Source of the DNA: Rohdeia mirabilis
GTDB taxonomy: Bacteria; Planctomycetota; UBA1135; GCA-002686595
Direction of reading: 5' to 3'
NCBI GenBank assembly: GCA_007750655.1
Contig: CP036290.1
Coordinates: 2,604,001 to 2,668,000 of the forward strand
DNA length: 64,000 bases
Shown one piece after another: positions 54,205 through 63,015 of the stretch (positions within the stretch are counted from its first letter, which is position 1; every line of letters starts with the position of its first letter). The notes beneath the pieces were generated by a model. That model did not search any database. It was not told the origin of the DNA and saw only the letters and a list, made by a program, of their open reading frames with translations. The translations under genes were made by a program, and so were the position numbers.

Positions 54205-55209
54205 ATGCCTGCCAGCTCCGAGCGACTCCGGCGACGGCCCTGCGACCACGAGCGCCTCGGGCCCGGGCTCGATCGCCCTTCGTTCGCGCGCCTGGCCGCG
54301 CCGATCCTGGCCGCCCTGGCCCTGGTCTGTGCCGGTTGCAAGCACCAGGTCTGGCCGGGGCCGATGGAGCCCGTCGTCACACCGCTGCCCGACGGTCTCG
54401 AGTCGATCCGGCCGGGCCTGGACGAAGTGCTCGTGACGCGCCTCGCCGATCCGGTGCGCTACCGACCCGCAGGGACGGTCGGCTCGATCCCCTTCACCTA
54501 CGTGGACAAGCGTCGGCGGCTGGCGGCGGGCTCGTCGATCCACGTGGCCACGGGCGGACGCGCCGAGATCGCATGGCCGGGCGAGACGCTGATCGTGCAG
54601 GTCTTCGACTCGGGGCACGTGCGGGTCGGAGTGCGCGAGCGCGGCGAACCGGCGGCGATCCTGTTCCGACCGACCCGCGCGCGCCTCGACCTGCCGCCGG
54701 GGACCCGGATCCGCATCGAGGACGTGTGCGACCTGCTCGCGCCGGAGGGTCTGCGCGTCGGCCCGCTGCTTCTCGAGCGCACGCTCGCCGGGCCCCTGCG
54801 TCTGTTCAACAACGGCGCCACCGAAGCGCGACTCGACTTCGGGGACACGCGCCTCGAGCTCGGGCCCAGCCAGAGCATCGACCTGGTGGAGATCGATCGG
54901 GTGGCCGTCGACGCGCGGGCCGCGCGCGAAGGACTGGACCGCTCGCTCCCGTTGCCCGACGGCGACGAACTGCGTTGGAGGGGCCCGCTCGAACTCGGTC
55001 TGCGCGGATCGGGTGTCCTGCTCTCGGCTTCGGGTGGACCCATCGACGTCGACGCCCTCGGCTCGCTGTGGCACCTGGAAGCCGGCAGCAGCGTCCACGT
55101 GCTGGACGATCCGTCCGAGCCCTTCGCGAACGACAGCGCCACGAACGCGCCTCCGCCGGATGGCGCCTCCCCGGGCACGGCGCCGCGCGACGCGAGCGGA
55201 TCCCCCTGA
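54205..55209 (+). CDS. Putative lipoprotein, beta-rich
   Basis: This 334-aa protein has a long N-terminus before the signal core AAPILAALALVCAGCKHQVW, where LVCAGC is a good lipobox. The rest looks beta-rich, with GSIPFTYVDKRRRLAAGSSI and ETLIVQVFDSGHVRVGVRER. The repeated theme of sign-setting values after Gly/Ser turns is loosely like FecR-type domains. Function unknown. It follows accC by four bases and is probably co-transcribed with acetyl-CoA carboxylase. Confidence 0.7.
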   Translation: MPASSERLRRRPCDHERLGPGLDRPSFARLAAPILAALALVCAGCKHQVWPGPMEPVVTPLPDGLESIRPGLDEVLVTRLADPVRYRPAGTVGSIPFTYVDKRRRLAAGSSIHVATGGRAEIAWPGETLIVQVFDSGHVRVGVRERGEPAAILFRPTRARLDLPPGTRIRIEDVCDLLAPEGLRVGPLLLERTLAGPLRLFNNGATEARLDFGDTRLELGPSQSIDLVEIDRVAVDARAAREGLDRSLPLPDGDELRWRGPLELGLRGSGVLLSASGGPIDVDALGSLWHLEAGSSVHVLDDPSEPFANDSATNAPPPDGASPGTAPRDASGSP

Positions 55210-55215
55210 TCCCCG

Positions 55216-55270
55216 ACCACTGCGCATCCCACCACTGCGCATCCCACCACCGCGCATCACACCACCGCCG
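55216..55270. repeat. Tandem 15-bp repeats downstream of the lipoprotein gene
   Basis: Two perfect copies of ACCACTGCGCATCCC are followed by ACCACCGCGCATCAC and a partial fourth unit. The array starts seven bases after the lipoprotein stop codon. The 131 bases to the next gene contain nothing else recognisable. Confidence 0.85.
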
Positions 55271-55401
55271 ATCGAACCGCTGATCGGCGCGACCACGACC
55301 ATCGAGCCACCCGCTGTTCATTCGACCCCCCACGGGCGTCGAAAGGGCCCCTTCGGGATGCCGACCTCCGCCCACCAAAGCCCAGACCAAAGACCGTTCC
55401 G

Positions 55402-56358
55402 ATGCCCCAGCCCACCGTCCTGATCACCGGAGGTGCCGGTTTCCTCGGCAGCCACCTGTGCGAGCGCTTCCTCGCGGAAGGTGCCGAGGTGATCTGCATG
55501 GACAACCTGGTCACTGGAGACCTGCGCAACGTCGAGCACCTGTTCGGCGAACCGCGCTTCCACTTCCAGCACCAGGACGTCACCGAGTACATCCACGTCC
55601 CCGGCAAGCTCGACTACGTCCTGCACTTCGCCTCGCCGGCCAGCCCGATCGACTACCTCGAGCTGCCGATCCAGACGCTCAAGGTCGGGTCGCTCGGGAC
55701 CCACAAGGCGCTGGGACTCGCCCACGCCAAGGGCGCCCGGTTCCTGATCGCTTCGACGTCCGAGTGCTACGGCGATCCGCTCGTCCACCCGCAGACCGAG
55801 GACTACTGGGGCAACGTGAACCCGGTCGGTCCGCGCGGCGTGTACGACGAGGCCAAGCGCTTCGCCGAGGCCATGACGATGGGCTACCACCGCTACCACG
55901 GCGTGCAGACGCGCATCGTGCGCATCTTCAACACGTACGGGCCGCGCATGCGTCTGAACGACGGGCGCGCGCTGCCGGCCTTCATGGGTCAGGCCCTGCG
56001 CGGTGAAGATCTCACGGTCTTCGGCGACGGTTCGCAGACGCGCTCGTTCTGCTACGTCGACGACCTGATCGAAGGCATCCACCGCCTGCTGCATTCGGAC
56101 GAGGTCCTGCCGACGAACATCGGCAACCCGGCCGAGATGACGATCCTCGAGTTCGCCGAGAAGGTCATCGAGCTGACCGGATCCCGCTCGAAGATCACGC
56201 ACAAGCCGCTGCCCCAGGACGATCCGAAGGTGCGCCAGCCCGACATCTCCAAGGCCCGGCGCGTCCTCGGCTGGGAGCCCACGGTGAAGCTCGACGACGG
56301 CCTGAAGCGCACGCTCGACTACTTCCGCGGACGCGTCGAGGAGCAGGCGGCCAAGTAG
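55402..56358 (+). CDS. UDP-glucuronate decarboxylase (UDP-xylose synthase)
   Basis: This 318-aa extended SDR converts UDP-glucuronate to UDP-xylose. It opens [20 protein letters not shown], and shows the UXS-specific segments [77 protein letters not shown] (Tyr-x3-Lys) and [16 protein letters not shown]. Length matches the family. It begins the sugar-nucleotide block that continues to rmlB; glmS follows 16 bases later. Confidence 0.93.
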   Translation: MPQPTVLITGGAGFLGSHLCERFLAEGAEVICMDNLVTGDLRNVEHLFGEPRFHFQHQDVTEYIHVPGKLDYVLHFASPASPIDYLELPIQTLKVGSLGTHKALGLAHAKGARFLIASTSECYGDPLVHPQTEDYWGNVNPVGPRGVYDEAKRFAEAMTMGYHRYHGVQTRIVRIFNTYGPRMRLNDGRALPAFMGQALRGEDLTVFGDGSQTRSFCYVDDLIEGIHRLLHSDEVLPTNIGNPAEMTILEFAEKVIELTGSRSKITHKPLPQDDPKVRQPDISKARRVLGWEPTVKLDDGLKRTLDYFRGRVEEQAAK

Positions 56359-56374
56359 GCCGCCCCGTTCTCCC

Positions 56375-58225
56375 ATGTGTGGCATCGTCGGAGCGTTCAC
56401 GATCGACGGCTCGGTCGTCCCCGATCTCGTGCGAGGTCTGCGGACGCTCGAGTACCGGGGTTACGACTCCGCCGGGATCGGCGTGGTCGTGGACGGCGAA
56501 CTGCTGGTGACGCGCCGCGCCGGGCGTTTGGCCGAGCTCGAGTCGGCGCTCGCGAACGATCCGCTGCCGCGCTCGGCGGTCGGCATCGGGCACACGCGGT
56601 GGGCCACCCACGGCGAACCCACCGACGCCAACGCGCACCCGCACACCGATGCCACCGGGCGCATCGCGCTCGTGCACAACGGCGTCATCGAGAACGCCCA
56701 GGAGCTGCGCAAGTCGCTCGAGGCGGCTGGCGTCGTCCTGCACTCGGAGACCGACACCGAGGTGCTCGCCCACCTGATCGGGCGGCGCATCGTGTCGGGC
56801 GTCGACGCGCTCGAAGCGGTGCGGCAGAGCCTCGCCGAGGTCACCGGGTACTACGCGCTGGCCCTCCTCGTGCGCGGCGTCGACGGCGAACCGACGCGCC
56901 TTCTGTGCGCACGGCACGGCCCGCCCCTGTGCATCGGTCGAGCCGCCGACAGCTCGTGGATCGGTTCGGACGTTCTGGCGCTCCTGCCCCACACGAACGA
57001 CTTCCAGTACCTCGAGGACGGCGACGTGGCCGAACTCACCGCGCGCGACGTGCGCATCTTCGACCGCCGCGGCAAGGACGTCGAACGCCCGATCCGCGTG
57101 GTCGAGTGGACGCCCGAGAGCGCGGAGAAGGGCGGCTACGAGCACTACATGCTCAAGGAGATCCACGAGCAGCCCGATGTCCTGGCGCGGACGATCGCCG
57201 GCCGACTGCGGCCCGCGACCGGCGACGTCGAGTTGGGTGGCGACGGGTGGAGCGACGACCGACTGCGTTCGATCCAGCGCGTCCAGATCGTGGCCTGCGG
57301 TACGGCGCTGCACGCGGGGCTGATCGCCCGCTACATGATCGAAGGACTCGCGCGGGTGGCCGTCGACATCGACTTCGCCTCCGAGTTCCGCTACCGCGAT
57401 CCGGTCATCGCGCCGCACACGATGGCACTCGCGATCTCGCAGTCCGGCGAGACGGCCGACACCCTCGGCGCCATGCGACTCGCGGCCCAGCTCGGCGCGC
57501 GCGCGACCAGCATCTGCAACGTGATCGGCTCGACGGTCGTGCGCGAGTCGGAAGCGACGATCCTGACCGAAGCCGGCCCCGAGATCGGCGTGGCGAGCAC
57601 GAAGGCGTTCACGGCCCAGGTCGTCGCCGCCTACCTGCTGGCCGTGCGACTGGGCCGCGCGAACGGCTCGATCGACGCCGCCCGCGGACGCGTCCTGCTC
57701 GAGGAGCTGAAGCGGCTGAGGCCCCGACTCGACACGTTGCTCGCGCCCGAGGTCGAGGACCACGTCCGCGAGTTGGCCGACCGCCACCGCAACGTGAAGG
57801 GCTTCTTCTTCCTGGGCCGCGGCATCAACTATCCGGTGGCGCTCGAGGGCGCGCTGAAGCTCAAGGAGATCAGCTACCTGCACGCCGAGGGCTACCCGGC
57901 GGGGGAGATGAAGCACGGGCCGATCGCGCTCGTCGAACCCGACCTCACGACGGTCGTGGTCAACGCGGTCGGGTCCGTGGCCGAGAAGTCGCGCTCGAAC
58001 ATCGAACAGGTCAAGGCGCGCGGCGGACGCGTCATCTCGGTCGGCTCCGACGCCGCGAGCCACGAACTCGCGGAAGAGGGGATCGTCGTCCCGGACAGCT
58101 CGGAATGGCTGTCGCCGGTGCTCAACGTGATTCCGCTGCAGTTGCTCGCGTACCACATCGCCGACCTGCGCGGCTGTGACATCGACAAGCCGCGCAACCT
58201 GGCCAAGAGCGTGACGGTCGAGTGA
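56375..58225 (+). CDS. glmS: Glutamine-fructose-6-phosphate aminotransferase
   Basis: This 616-aa enzyme makes glucosamine-6-phosphate from fructose-6-phosphate and glutamine, feeding peptidoglycan and amino-sugar polymers. The class II glutaminase domain starts with the nucleophile Cys2 (MCGIVGAF) and has TLEYRGYDSAGIG and GHTRWATHGEPTDANAHPH. Two SIS domains follow (QIVACGTALHAGLIARYMIE and SQSGETADTLGAMRLA), and the C-terminus ends DIDKPRNLAKSVTVE. Length is normal. No glmS ribozyme-like sequence was seen in the 16-base leader. Its stop overlaps a GTG that could be a start of the next gene. Confidence 0.97.
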   Translation: MCGIVGAFTIDGSVVPDLVRGLRTLEYRGYDSAGIGVVVDGELLVTRRAGRLAELESALANDPLPRSAVGIGHTRWATHGEPTDANAHPHTDATGRIALVHNGVIENAQELRKSLEAAGVVLHSETDTEVLAHLIGRRIVSGVDALEAVRQSLAEVTGYYALALLVRGVDGEPTRLLCARHGPPLCIGRAADSSWIGSDVLALLPHTNDFQYLEDGDVAELTARDVRIFDRRGKDVERPIRVVEWTPESAEKGGYEHYMLKEIHEQPDVLARTIAGRLRPATGDVELGGDGWSDDRLRSIQRVQIVACGTALHAGLIARYMIEGLARVAVDIDFASEFRYRDPVIAPHTMALAISQSGETADTLGAMRLAAQLGARATSICNVIGSTVVRESEATILTEAGPEIGVASTKAFTAQVVAAYLLAVRLGRANGSIDAARGRVLLEELKRLRPRLDTLLAPEVEDHVRELADRHRNVKGFFFLGRGINYPVALEGALKLKEISYLHAEGYPAGEMKHGPIALVEPDLTTVVVNAVGSVAEKSRSNIEQVKARGGRVISVGSDAASHELAEEGIVVPDSSEWLSPVLNVIPLQLLAYHIADLRGCDIDKPRNLAKSVTVE

Positions 58226-58245
58226 CCCCGGCGCCTGCGAACCAC

Positions 58246-59223
58246 ATGTCAGACATCCTGCTCACCGGCGGCGCCGGCTTCATCGGCTCGCACGTGTGCG
58301 AGGCACTGCTCGCGCGCGGCGACCGCGTGACGGTCCTCGACAACTTCAACGACTTCTACGACCCCGCCATCAAGCGCGGCAACGCGGAGCGCCTCGTCGA
58401 GCGGGGCGCGCGCCTGATCGAGGGGGACATCCGCGACGAGGCGCAGCTCGATCGTCTCCTCGTCGAGGATGCGCCCGACGCCGTGATCCACCTGGCCGCG
58501 ATGGCCGGTGTTCGCCCGTCGCTGCTCGACCCGCTGCACTACGAGGACGTGAACGTGCGGGCGACGCTGCTGATGCTCGAACGCCTGAAGCAGCGCCCGA
58601 CGACGCGCTTCGTGTTCGCTTCGAGCTCCAGCGTGTACGGCGCGAACGAGAAGGCGCCGTTCAGCGAGACCGACGACATCCACCAGCCCATCTCGCCCTA
58701 CGCGGCGACCAAGCGCGCGGGCGAACTGCACTGCTTCACGTACCACCACCTGTACGCGATCCCGACCAGCTGTCTGCGCTTCTTCACGGTCTACGGACCG
58801 CGGCAACGGCCCGAGATGGCGATCCACAAGTTCGTGGCCGCCACGCTCGAACGGCGCCCGATCACCATGTTCGGCGACGGCTCGACGCGCCGCGACTACA
58901 CCTACGTGGCCGACATCGTCGACGGCGTGGTCAAGGCACTCGACCACTGCGCCGGCTACGAGATCTACAACTTGGGCGAGTCCCAGACCGTCTCGCTGGC
59001 CGAGATGATCGAGGAGGTCGGCCGCGCGTGCGGTGTCGAGCCGATCGTCGAACGCCGCTCGATGCAGCCCGGTGACGTCCTGATCACCTACGCCGACGTG
59101 AGCAAGGCCAAGGAGCGGCTCGGCTACGCACCCAGTACGGACATCCGCACGGGCCTCGCTCGATTCGTCGACTGGTACCGGACCGAAGGACCGGGCGCCT
59201 CACTCCCCAAGCACGGCCACTAG
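58246..59223 (+). CDS. UDP-glucuronate 4-epimerase-like NAD-dependent epimerase
   Basis: This 325-aa extended SDR opens MSDILLTGGAGFIGSHVCEA and has LDNFNDFYDPAIKRGNAERL, VIHLAAMAGVRPSLLDPLHY, FASSSSVYGANEKAPFSETD, PYAATKRAGELHCFTYHHLY (Tyr-x3-Lys) and CLRFFTVYGPRQRPEM, the set seen in CapI/LpsL-type 4-epimerases. It would form UDP-galacturonate from UDP-glucuronate. ATG at 58246 fits the family start; a GTG at 58222 overlapping the glmS stop would add eight residues and cannot be excluded. Confidence 0.88.
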   Translation: MSDILLTGGAGFIGSHVCEALLARGDRVTVLDNFNDFYDPAIKRGNAERLVERGARLIEGDIRDEAQLDRLLVEDAPDAVIHLAAMAGVRPSLLDPLHYEDVNVRATLLMLERLKQRPTTRFVFASSSSVYGANEKAPFSETDDIHQPISPYAATKRAGELHCFTYHHLYAIPTSCLRFFTVYGPRQRPEMAIHKFVAATLERRPITMFGDGSTRRDYTYVADIVDGVVKALDHCAGYEIYNLGESQTVSLAEMIEEVGRACGVEPIVERRSMQPGDVLITYADVSKAKERLGYAPSTDIRTGLARFVDWYRTEGPGASLPKHGH

Positions 59224-59233
59224 GAACCCCACC

Positions 59234-59980
59234 ATGAAAGGCGTCATCCTCGCGGGCGGACTCGGAACGCGGCTCTTCCCGCTGACCAAGATCACGAACA
59301 AGCACCTCTTGCCGGTCTACGACCGGCCGATGATCTACTACCCGATCCAGACCCTCGTGAACGCGGGCGTGACGGACATCATGATCGTCACGGGCGGGCG
59401 CAAGTCAGGCGACTTCCTGAGCCTGCTGGGCAACGGCAGCGACTTCGGGCTCAAGCACATCAACTACACCTACCAGCAGGGCGAAGGCGGTATCGCCGAG
59501 GCTCTGGGCCTGTGCGAGCACTGGGCGGCGGGTGAGTCGGTCTGCGTCGTGCTCGGCGACAACCTGATCGAACGCAACATCAACAAGGCGGTCGCCGACT
59601 TCCGCGCCCAGACCGATTCTTCAGGGAAGGGTGGTGCGAAGATCCTGCTCAAGCAGGTGCACGACCCCGAACGCTTCGGCGTGGCGGAGCTCGACGGCGA
59701 CAACGTCGCGCGCATCGTCGAGAAGCCGAAGCAACCGAAGAGCGACCTGGCCGTCATCGGGATCTACATGTACGACGCGCGCGTGTTCGAGGTCATCAAG
59801 ACGCTCGAACCGTCGGAACGCGGCGAGCTCGAGATCACCGACGTGAACAACTGGTACATCCAGGACGCTTCGATGACCTACGAGGTGCTCGAGGGCTGGT
59901 GGACGGACGCGGGCACGTTCGACTCGCTCCTGCGGGCCAGTGAACTGGTCGCGAAGGGCGGTGCCAACCGCGTCGACTGA
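59234..59980 (+). CDS. rmlA: Glucose-1-phosphate thymidylyltransferase (short RmlA-like)
   Basis: This 248-aa nucleotidyltransferase makes dTDP-glucose. It opens MKGVILAGGLGTRLFPLTKI, with TNKHLLPVYDRPMIYYPIQT, VVLGDNLIE for the metal site, and KILLKQVHDPERFGVAELDG. Classical RmlA is about 290 aa; this one belongs to the shorter form that ends at GTFDSLLRAS. AGGAA eight bases before the ATG is one of the few Shine-Dalgarno-like sequences in the window. The gene is followed directly by rmlD and rmlB. Confidence 0.92.
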   Translation: MKGVILAGGLGTRLFPLTKITNKHLLPVYDRPMIYYPIQTLVNAGVTDIMIVTGGRKSGDFLSLLGNGSDFGLKHINYTYQQGEGGIAEALGLCEHWAAGESVCVVLGDNLIERNINKAVADFRAQTDSSGKGGAKILLKQVHDPERFGVAELDGDNVARIVEKPKQPKSDLAVIGIYMYDARVFEVIKTLEPSERGELEITDVNNWYIQDASMTYEVLEGWWTDAGTFDSLLRASELVAKGGANRVD

Positions 59981-59981
59981 C

Positions 59982-60884
59982 GTGGGGGAGCGACGCGCCA
60001 TCGTCACCGGCGCCGCGGGAATGCTCGGCAGCCAGGTGCTGCTCGACGTACCCGACGGCTGGGAAGCCCTGGCGACGGTGCGCGGCGGAGTCCTGCCGGT
60101 CGAGCTGGGCGACGAGCGCCCGCTGCTCGGCGGTGTCGACCTGGCCGAGCCCGAGGACGTCGCGTCGCTCGTGCGCTGGGCGGGGGACTTCGACGCGGTG
60201 ATCCACTGCGCGGCGTACACGAACGTGGACGGCGCGGAGTCCGACGAAGCGGCGGCCAGGCGCGCCAACGCGGACTCCTGTGAAGTGCTCGCTCGCGTGT
60301 GCGCCGAGCGCGGCGCACGACTGGTCATGGTCTCGACCGACTTCGTCTTCGACGGCACGGCCAGCGAGCCCTACACCGAGGACGCGCCCACCGCGCCGCT
60401 CGGCGCCTACGGTCGCACCAAGCTCGAGGGCGAGGAGCGCGCGCTCGCCGCCCATCCCGACGGTTGCGTGGTCGCGCGCACCCAGTGGCTGTTCGGGCCG
60501 CGCGGGAAGAACTTTCCGGGCACCATGCTCGCGCTCGCGCGGGCGGGGCGTCCGCTGCGCGTCGTCGACGACCACTTCGGTTCGCCGACGTCGACCCAGG
60601 CCCTGGCGCCGGCCCTCTGGGACCTCGCGCGCCTCGAGGCTGCGAACGGCATCTACCACGCGGCCTGCGAGGGCCGTGCGAGCTGGTTCGAGCTGGCCGC
60701 GGAGACCTTCCGACTGGCCCGACTCGCGCCGGATCTCACTCCGTGCACGGCGGCCGATTTCCCACGGCCAGCCCCCGTACCGGCCTTCAGCGTGTTGAAT
60801 TGCGCCCGTCTGGCCGATCTGCGAGGAGGGCCTCTGCCGACGTGGCGCGACGCCCTCGCCGCCCACCTCGAAAGTTCACCCTGA
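59982..60884 (+). CDS. rmlD: dTDP-4-dehydrorhamnose reductase
   Basis: This 300-aa reductase performs the last step to dTDP-L-rhamnose. It opens RAIVTGAAGMLGSQVLLDVP and shows the RmlD signatures VIHCAAYTNVDGAESDEAAA, VMVSTDFVFDGTASEPYTED, GAYGRTKLEGEERALAAHP (Tyr-x3-Lys) and HFGSPTSTQALAPALWDLAR. GTG at 59982 begins one base after the rmlA stop; an earlier in-frame GTG at 59940 would lie inside rmlA and was rejected. The order rmlA-rmlD-rmlB is compact, but the 3,5-epimerase gene rmlC is missing from the window. Confidence 0.92.
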   Translation: MGERRAIVTGAAGMLGSQVLLDVPDGWEALATVRGGVLPVELGDERPLLGGVDLAEPEDVASLVRWAGDFDAVIHCAAYTNVDGAESDEAAARRANADSCEVLARVCAERGARLVMVSTDFVFDGTASEPYTEDAPTAPLGAYGRTKLEGEERALAAHPDGCVVARTQWLFGPRGKNFPGTMLALARAGRPLRVVDDHFGSPTSTQALAPALWDLARLEAANGIYHAACEGRASWFELAAETFRLARLAPDLTPCTAADFPRPAPVPAFSVLNCARLADLRGGPLPTWRDALAAHLESSP

Positions 60885-60946
60885 GACCCGCACCGGGTCA
60901 CTCGTCCTCGGTCCACCGACCGGGGACACGACTTCGAATCCCCACC

Positions 60947-62020
60947 ATGGACATCGCCAGCGTCCTGATCACCGGCGGAGCCGGCTTCATCGGTTCCAAC
61001 CTCGTCCACCTGGTCGCCCGCGAGCGACCCGGTTGGCGCATCGTCGTGCTCGACGCGCTGACCTACGCGGGCAACCTCGAGAGTCTCGGTGACCTGCTCG
61101 AGACCGGACGCGTCGAGTTCCGAAAGGGCGACGTGTGCTCGCGCGCCGACGTGGAGAGCGCGCTCGCGGCCTGCGGCGATCCGGCCACGACCGCGGTCAT
61201 GCACCTGGCGGCCGAGAGCCACGTGGACCGCTCGATCCAGTCCGGTCTGCCCTTCGTCGAGACCAACGTGGTCGGAACGCAGATCCTGCTCGACGCCGCG
61301 CGCGCCGCCGGGACCGCGCGCTTCCTGCACGTGTCGACGGACGAGGTCTACGGCTCGCTCGGCCCGACCGGGTACTTCCGCGAGGACTCGCCGATCCAAC
61401 CCAGCTCCCCGTACGCCGCGAGCAAGGCGTCGAGCGATCTGTTGGTGCGCGCCGCCCACCACACGCACGGGTTCGACGTGGTGATCACGAACTGCTCGAA
61501 CAACTACGGCCCGTTCCAGTTCCCCGAGAAGTTGATCCCGCTGATGATCGCGAACGCGCTCGAGGGCGCGCCGCTGCCGGTCTACGGCGACGGCAAGAAC
61601 GTGCGCGACTGGCTGTACGTCGAGGACCACTGCGAGGCGCTCCTGACCGTGCTCGAGCGGGGCCGCAGCGGCGAGACCTACAACATCGGCGGCAACAACG
61701 AGTACCCGAACATCGACATCGTCGAGCGCATCGTGTCCGCGACCGGTGCGTCGAAGGACCAGATCACCTACGTGAAGGACCGGCCGGGCCACGACCGCCG
61801 CTACGCGATCGACGCCACCAAGATCCGCGACGAACTGGGCTGGAGTCCGCGCTTCACCTTCGAGGAGGCGCTGCCCCTGACGATCGACTGGTTCCGCTCG
61901 AACAAGGGCTGGCTCGATCGGGTCCGCAGCGGCGCCTACCGGGACTACTACGCCCAGCAGTACGACGCCCGCGGATCGACCGCGGACGGGGCGCCCGCCG
62001 GCCGGGGGAACTCGAAGTGA
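60947..62020 (+). CDS. rmlB: dTDP-glucose 4,6-dehydratase
   Basis: This 357-aa extended SDR converts dTDP-glucose to dTDP-4-keto-6-deoxyglucose. It opens [20 protein letters not shown] and carries the signatures LDALTYAGNLESLGDLLET, HLAAESHVDRSIQS, LHVSTDEVYGSLGPTGYF, SSPYAASKASSDLLV (Tyr-x3-Lys), TNCSNNYGPFQFPEKLIPLM and VKDRPGHDRRYAIDATKI. The C-terminal tail of about 20 residues is extra. It is 62 bases after rmlD and ends the sugar-nucleotide block; the export genes follow 164 bases on. Confidence 0.96.
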   Translation: MDIASVLITGGAGFIGSNLVHLVARERPGWRIVVLDALTYAGNLESLGDLLETGRVEFRKGDVCSRADVESALAACGDPATTAVMHLAAESHVDRSIQSGLPFVETNVVGTQILLDAARAAGTARFLHVSTDEVYGSLGPTGYFREDSPIQPSSPYAASKASSDLLVRAAHHTHGFDVVITNCSNNYGPFQFPEKLIPLMIANALEGAPLPVYGDGKNVRDWLYVEDHCEALLTVLERGRSGETYNIGGNNEYPNIDIVERIVSATGASKDQITYVKDRPGHDRRYAIDATKIRDELGWSPRFTFEEALPLTIDWFRSNKGWLDRVRSGAYRDYYAQQYDARGSTADGAPAGRGNSK

Positions 62021-62184
62021 CATTCGTCCGACGCCATTCGGGCACGCCGCCGTCCCCCTCTGGACGCGGTCGCGCCAGCGGGAGGGCGGTCCCCGATGTG
62101 CCAGGCGGGGCGCTCGGAGCGCAACTCCTTGGGGGGCGAGGACCTATCCTCGCTGCGCTCGCCGCGTGTCGGCGCCACCTCCAC

Positions 62185-62982
62185 ATGTCGACCACCGCCC
62201 ACCTCGGACGCGTCCTCCCGCTGCTCCTGGCCCTGTTCGCCACGCTCGGGACCTCGGCCCTGTCCTCCTGCACCACCTCTCCGGACAAGCGCGTCCTGCA
62301 GTACCTCAACCAAGAGGGCTACGGGAAGCGCTACGTCGGCAACATCCGCGAGGAGGCGTACATCACGATCGGAGACCTGATCCAGGTCTACGACGAGTTC
62401 GACGACGAGTGGATCGCCGACGCCGAGGTCGAGGTCGACGGCACCGTGTTCCTGCCGCAACTGGGGAGTGTCCCGGTGGCCGGGATGACCCGTTCCGAGC
62501 TCGAGTCCTATCTGACCCAACGCCGCTCCGAGTTGTTCGTTCGCACCAGCGTGAAGGTCCGGCGCATGCAGCTCGGGCCGCGCTACTACTGGATCCTCGG
62601 CGAGGTCACGTCCGGAGGCGGGCGCAAGGCGCTGACCGAGGACCTCACGATCTTCGACGCGGTGATGCTGGCGCGGCCCGACGCGACGCGCGCCAACGCC
62701 GGACGCATCCGCCTCATCCGCGCCGACCCCGTCGACCCCCTGATCCTGCACTTCGACCTGCGCGACATGTTGGCCGGGACCACCGGCGACTCGTCGCGCA
62801 ACTACGAGATCCGCGAGAACGACATCATCGTCGTTCCGCCGACCTTCATGACCCAGCTCGGCAACTTCATCGCCGCGCTCGTGACGCCCATCGGGCAGGT
62901 CCTCAACGGACTGCTCGGACCGCTCCTGCAGTTCGCGCGCTACGAGCGCATCTCCGACGGTACGAACTTCGTCGGGTTCTGA
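62185..62982 (+). CDS. Wza-type polysaccharide export outer-membrane lipoprotein
   Basis: This 265-aa predicted lipoprotein has signal ALFATLGTSALSSC with lipobox LSSC. Next comes the polysaccharide biosynthesis/export (Poly_export) domain with YITIGDLIQVYDEF, EVEVDGTVFLPQLGSVPVAG and SELESYLTQRRSEL, then an SLBB-like part (YYWILGEVTSGGGRKAL) and NYEIRENDIIVVPPTF. It is shorter than Wza of E. coli (about 380 aa) and should have one SLBB domain. It lies directly before the chain-length gene, the usual order. Confidence 0.92.
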   Translation: MSTTAHLGRVLPLLLALFATLGTSALSSCTTSPDKRVLQYLNQEGYGKRYVGNIREEAYITIGDLIQVYDEFDDEWIADAEVEVDGTVFLPQLGSVPVAGMTRSELESYLTQRRSELFVRTSVKVRRMQLGPRYYWILGEVTSGGGRKALTEDLTIFDAVMLARPDATRANAGRIRLIRADPVDPLILHFDLRDMLAGTTGDSSRNYEIRENDIIVVPPTFMTQLGNFIAALVTPIGQVLNGLLGPLLQFARYERISDGTNFVGF

Positions 62983-63015
62983 GCGGGCCCGGCCCGCACC
63001 CACCACCGCGATCCA

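Noticed and set aside
58222-58245. GTG start for the UDP-glucuronate 4-epimerase-like gene overlapping the glmS stop
   Set aside because: The extra eight residues are not family-like, so ATG 58246 was annotated; the overlap pattern is common here, so this stays an open alternative.
59940-59981. Earlier GTG start for rmlD inside rmlA
   Set aside because: It would add 14 residues with no family similarity before the conserved Rossmann start; the GTG at 59982 fits better.
61135-62184. In-frame extension of the Wza-type gene into rmlB
   Set aside because: The lipoprotein signal peptide begins at 62185; the upstream part is Arg-rich and out of frame with rmlB.
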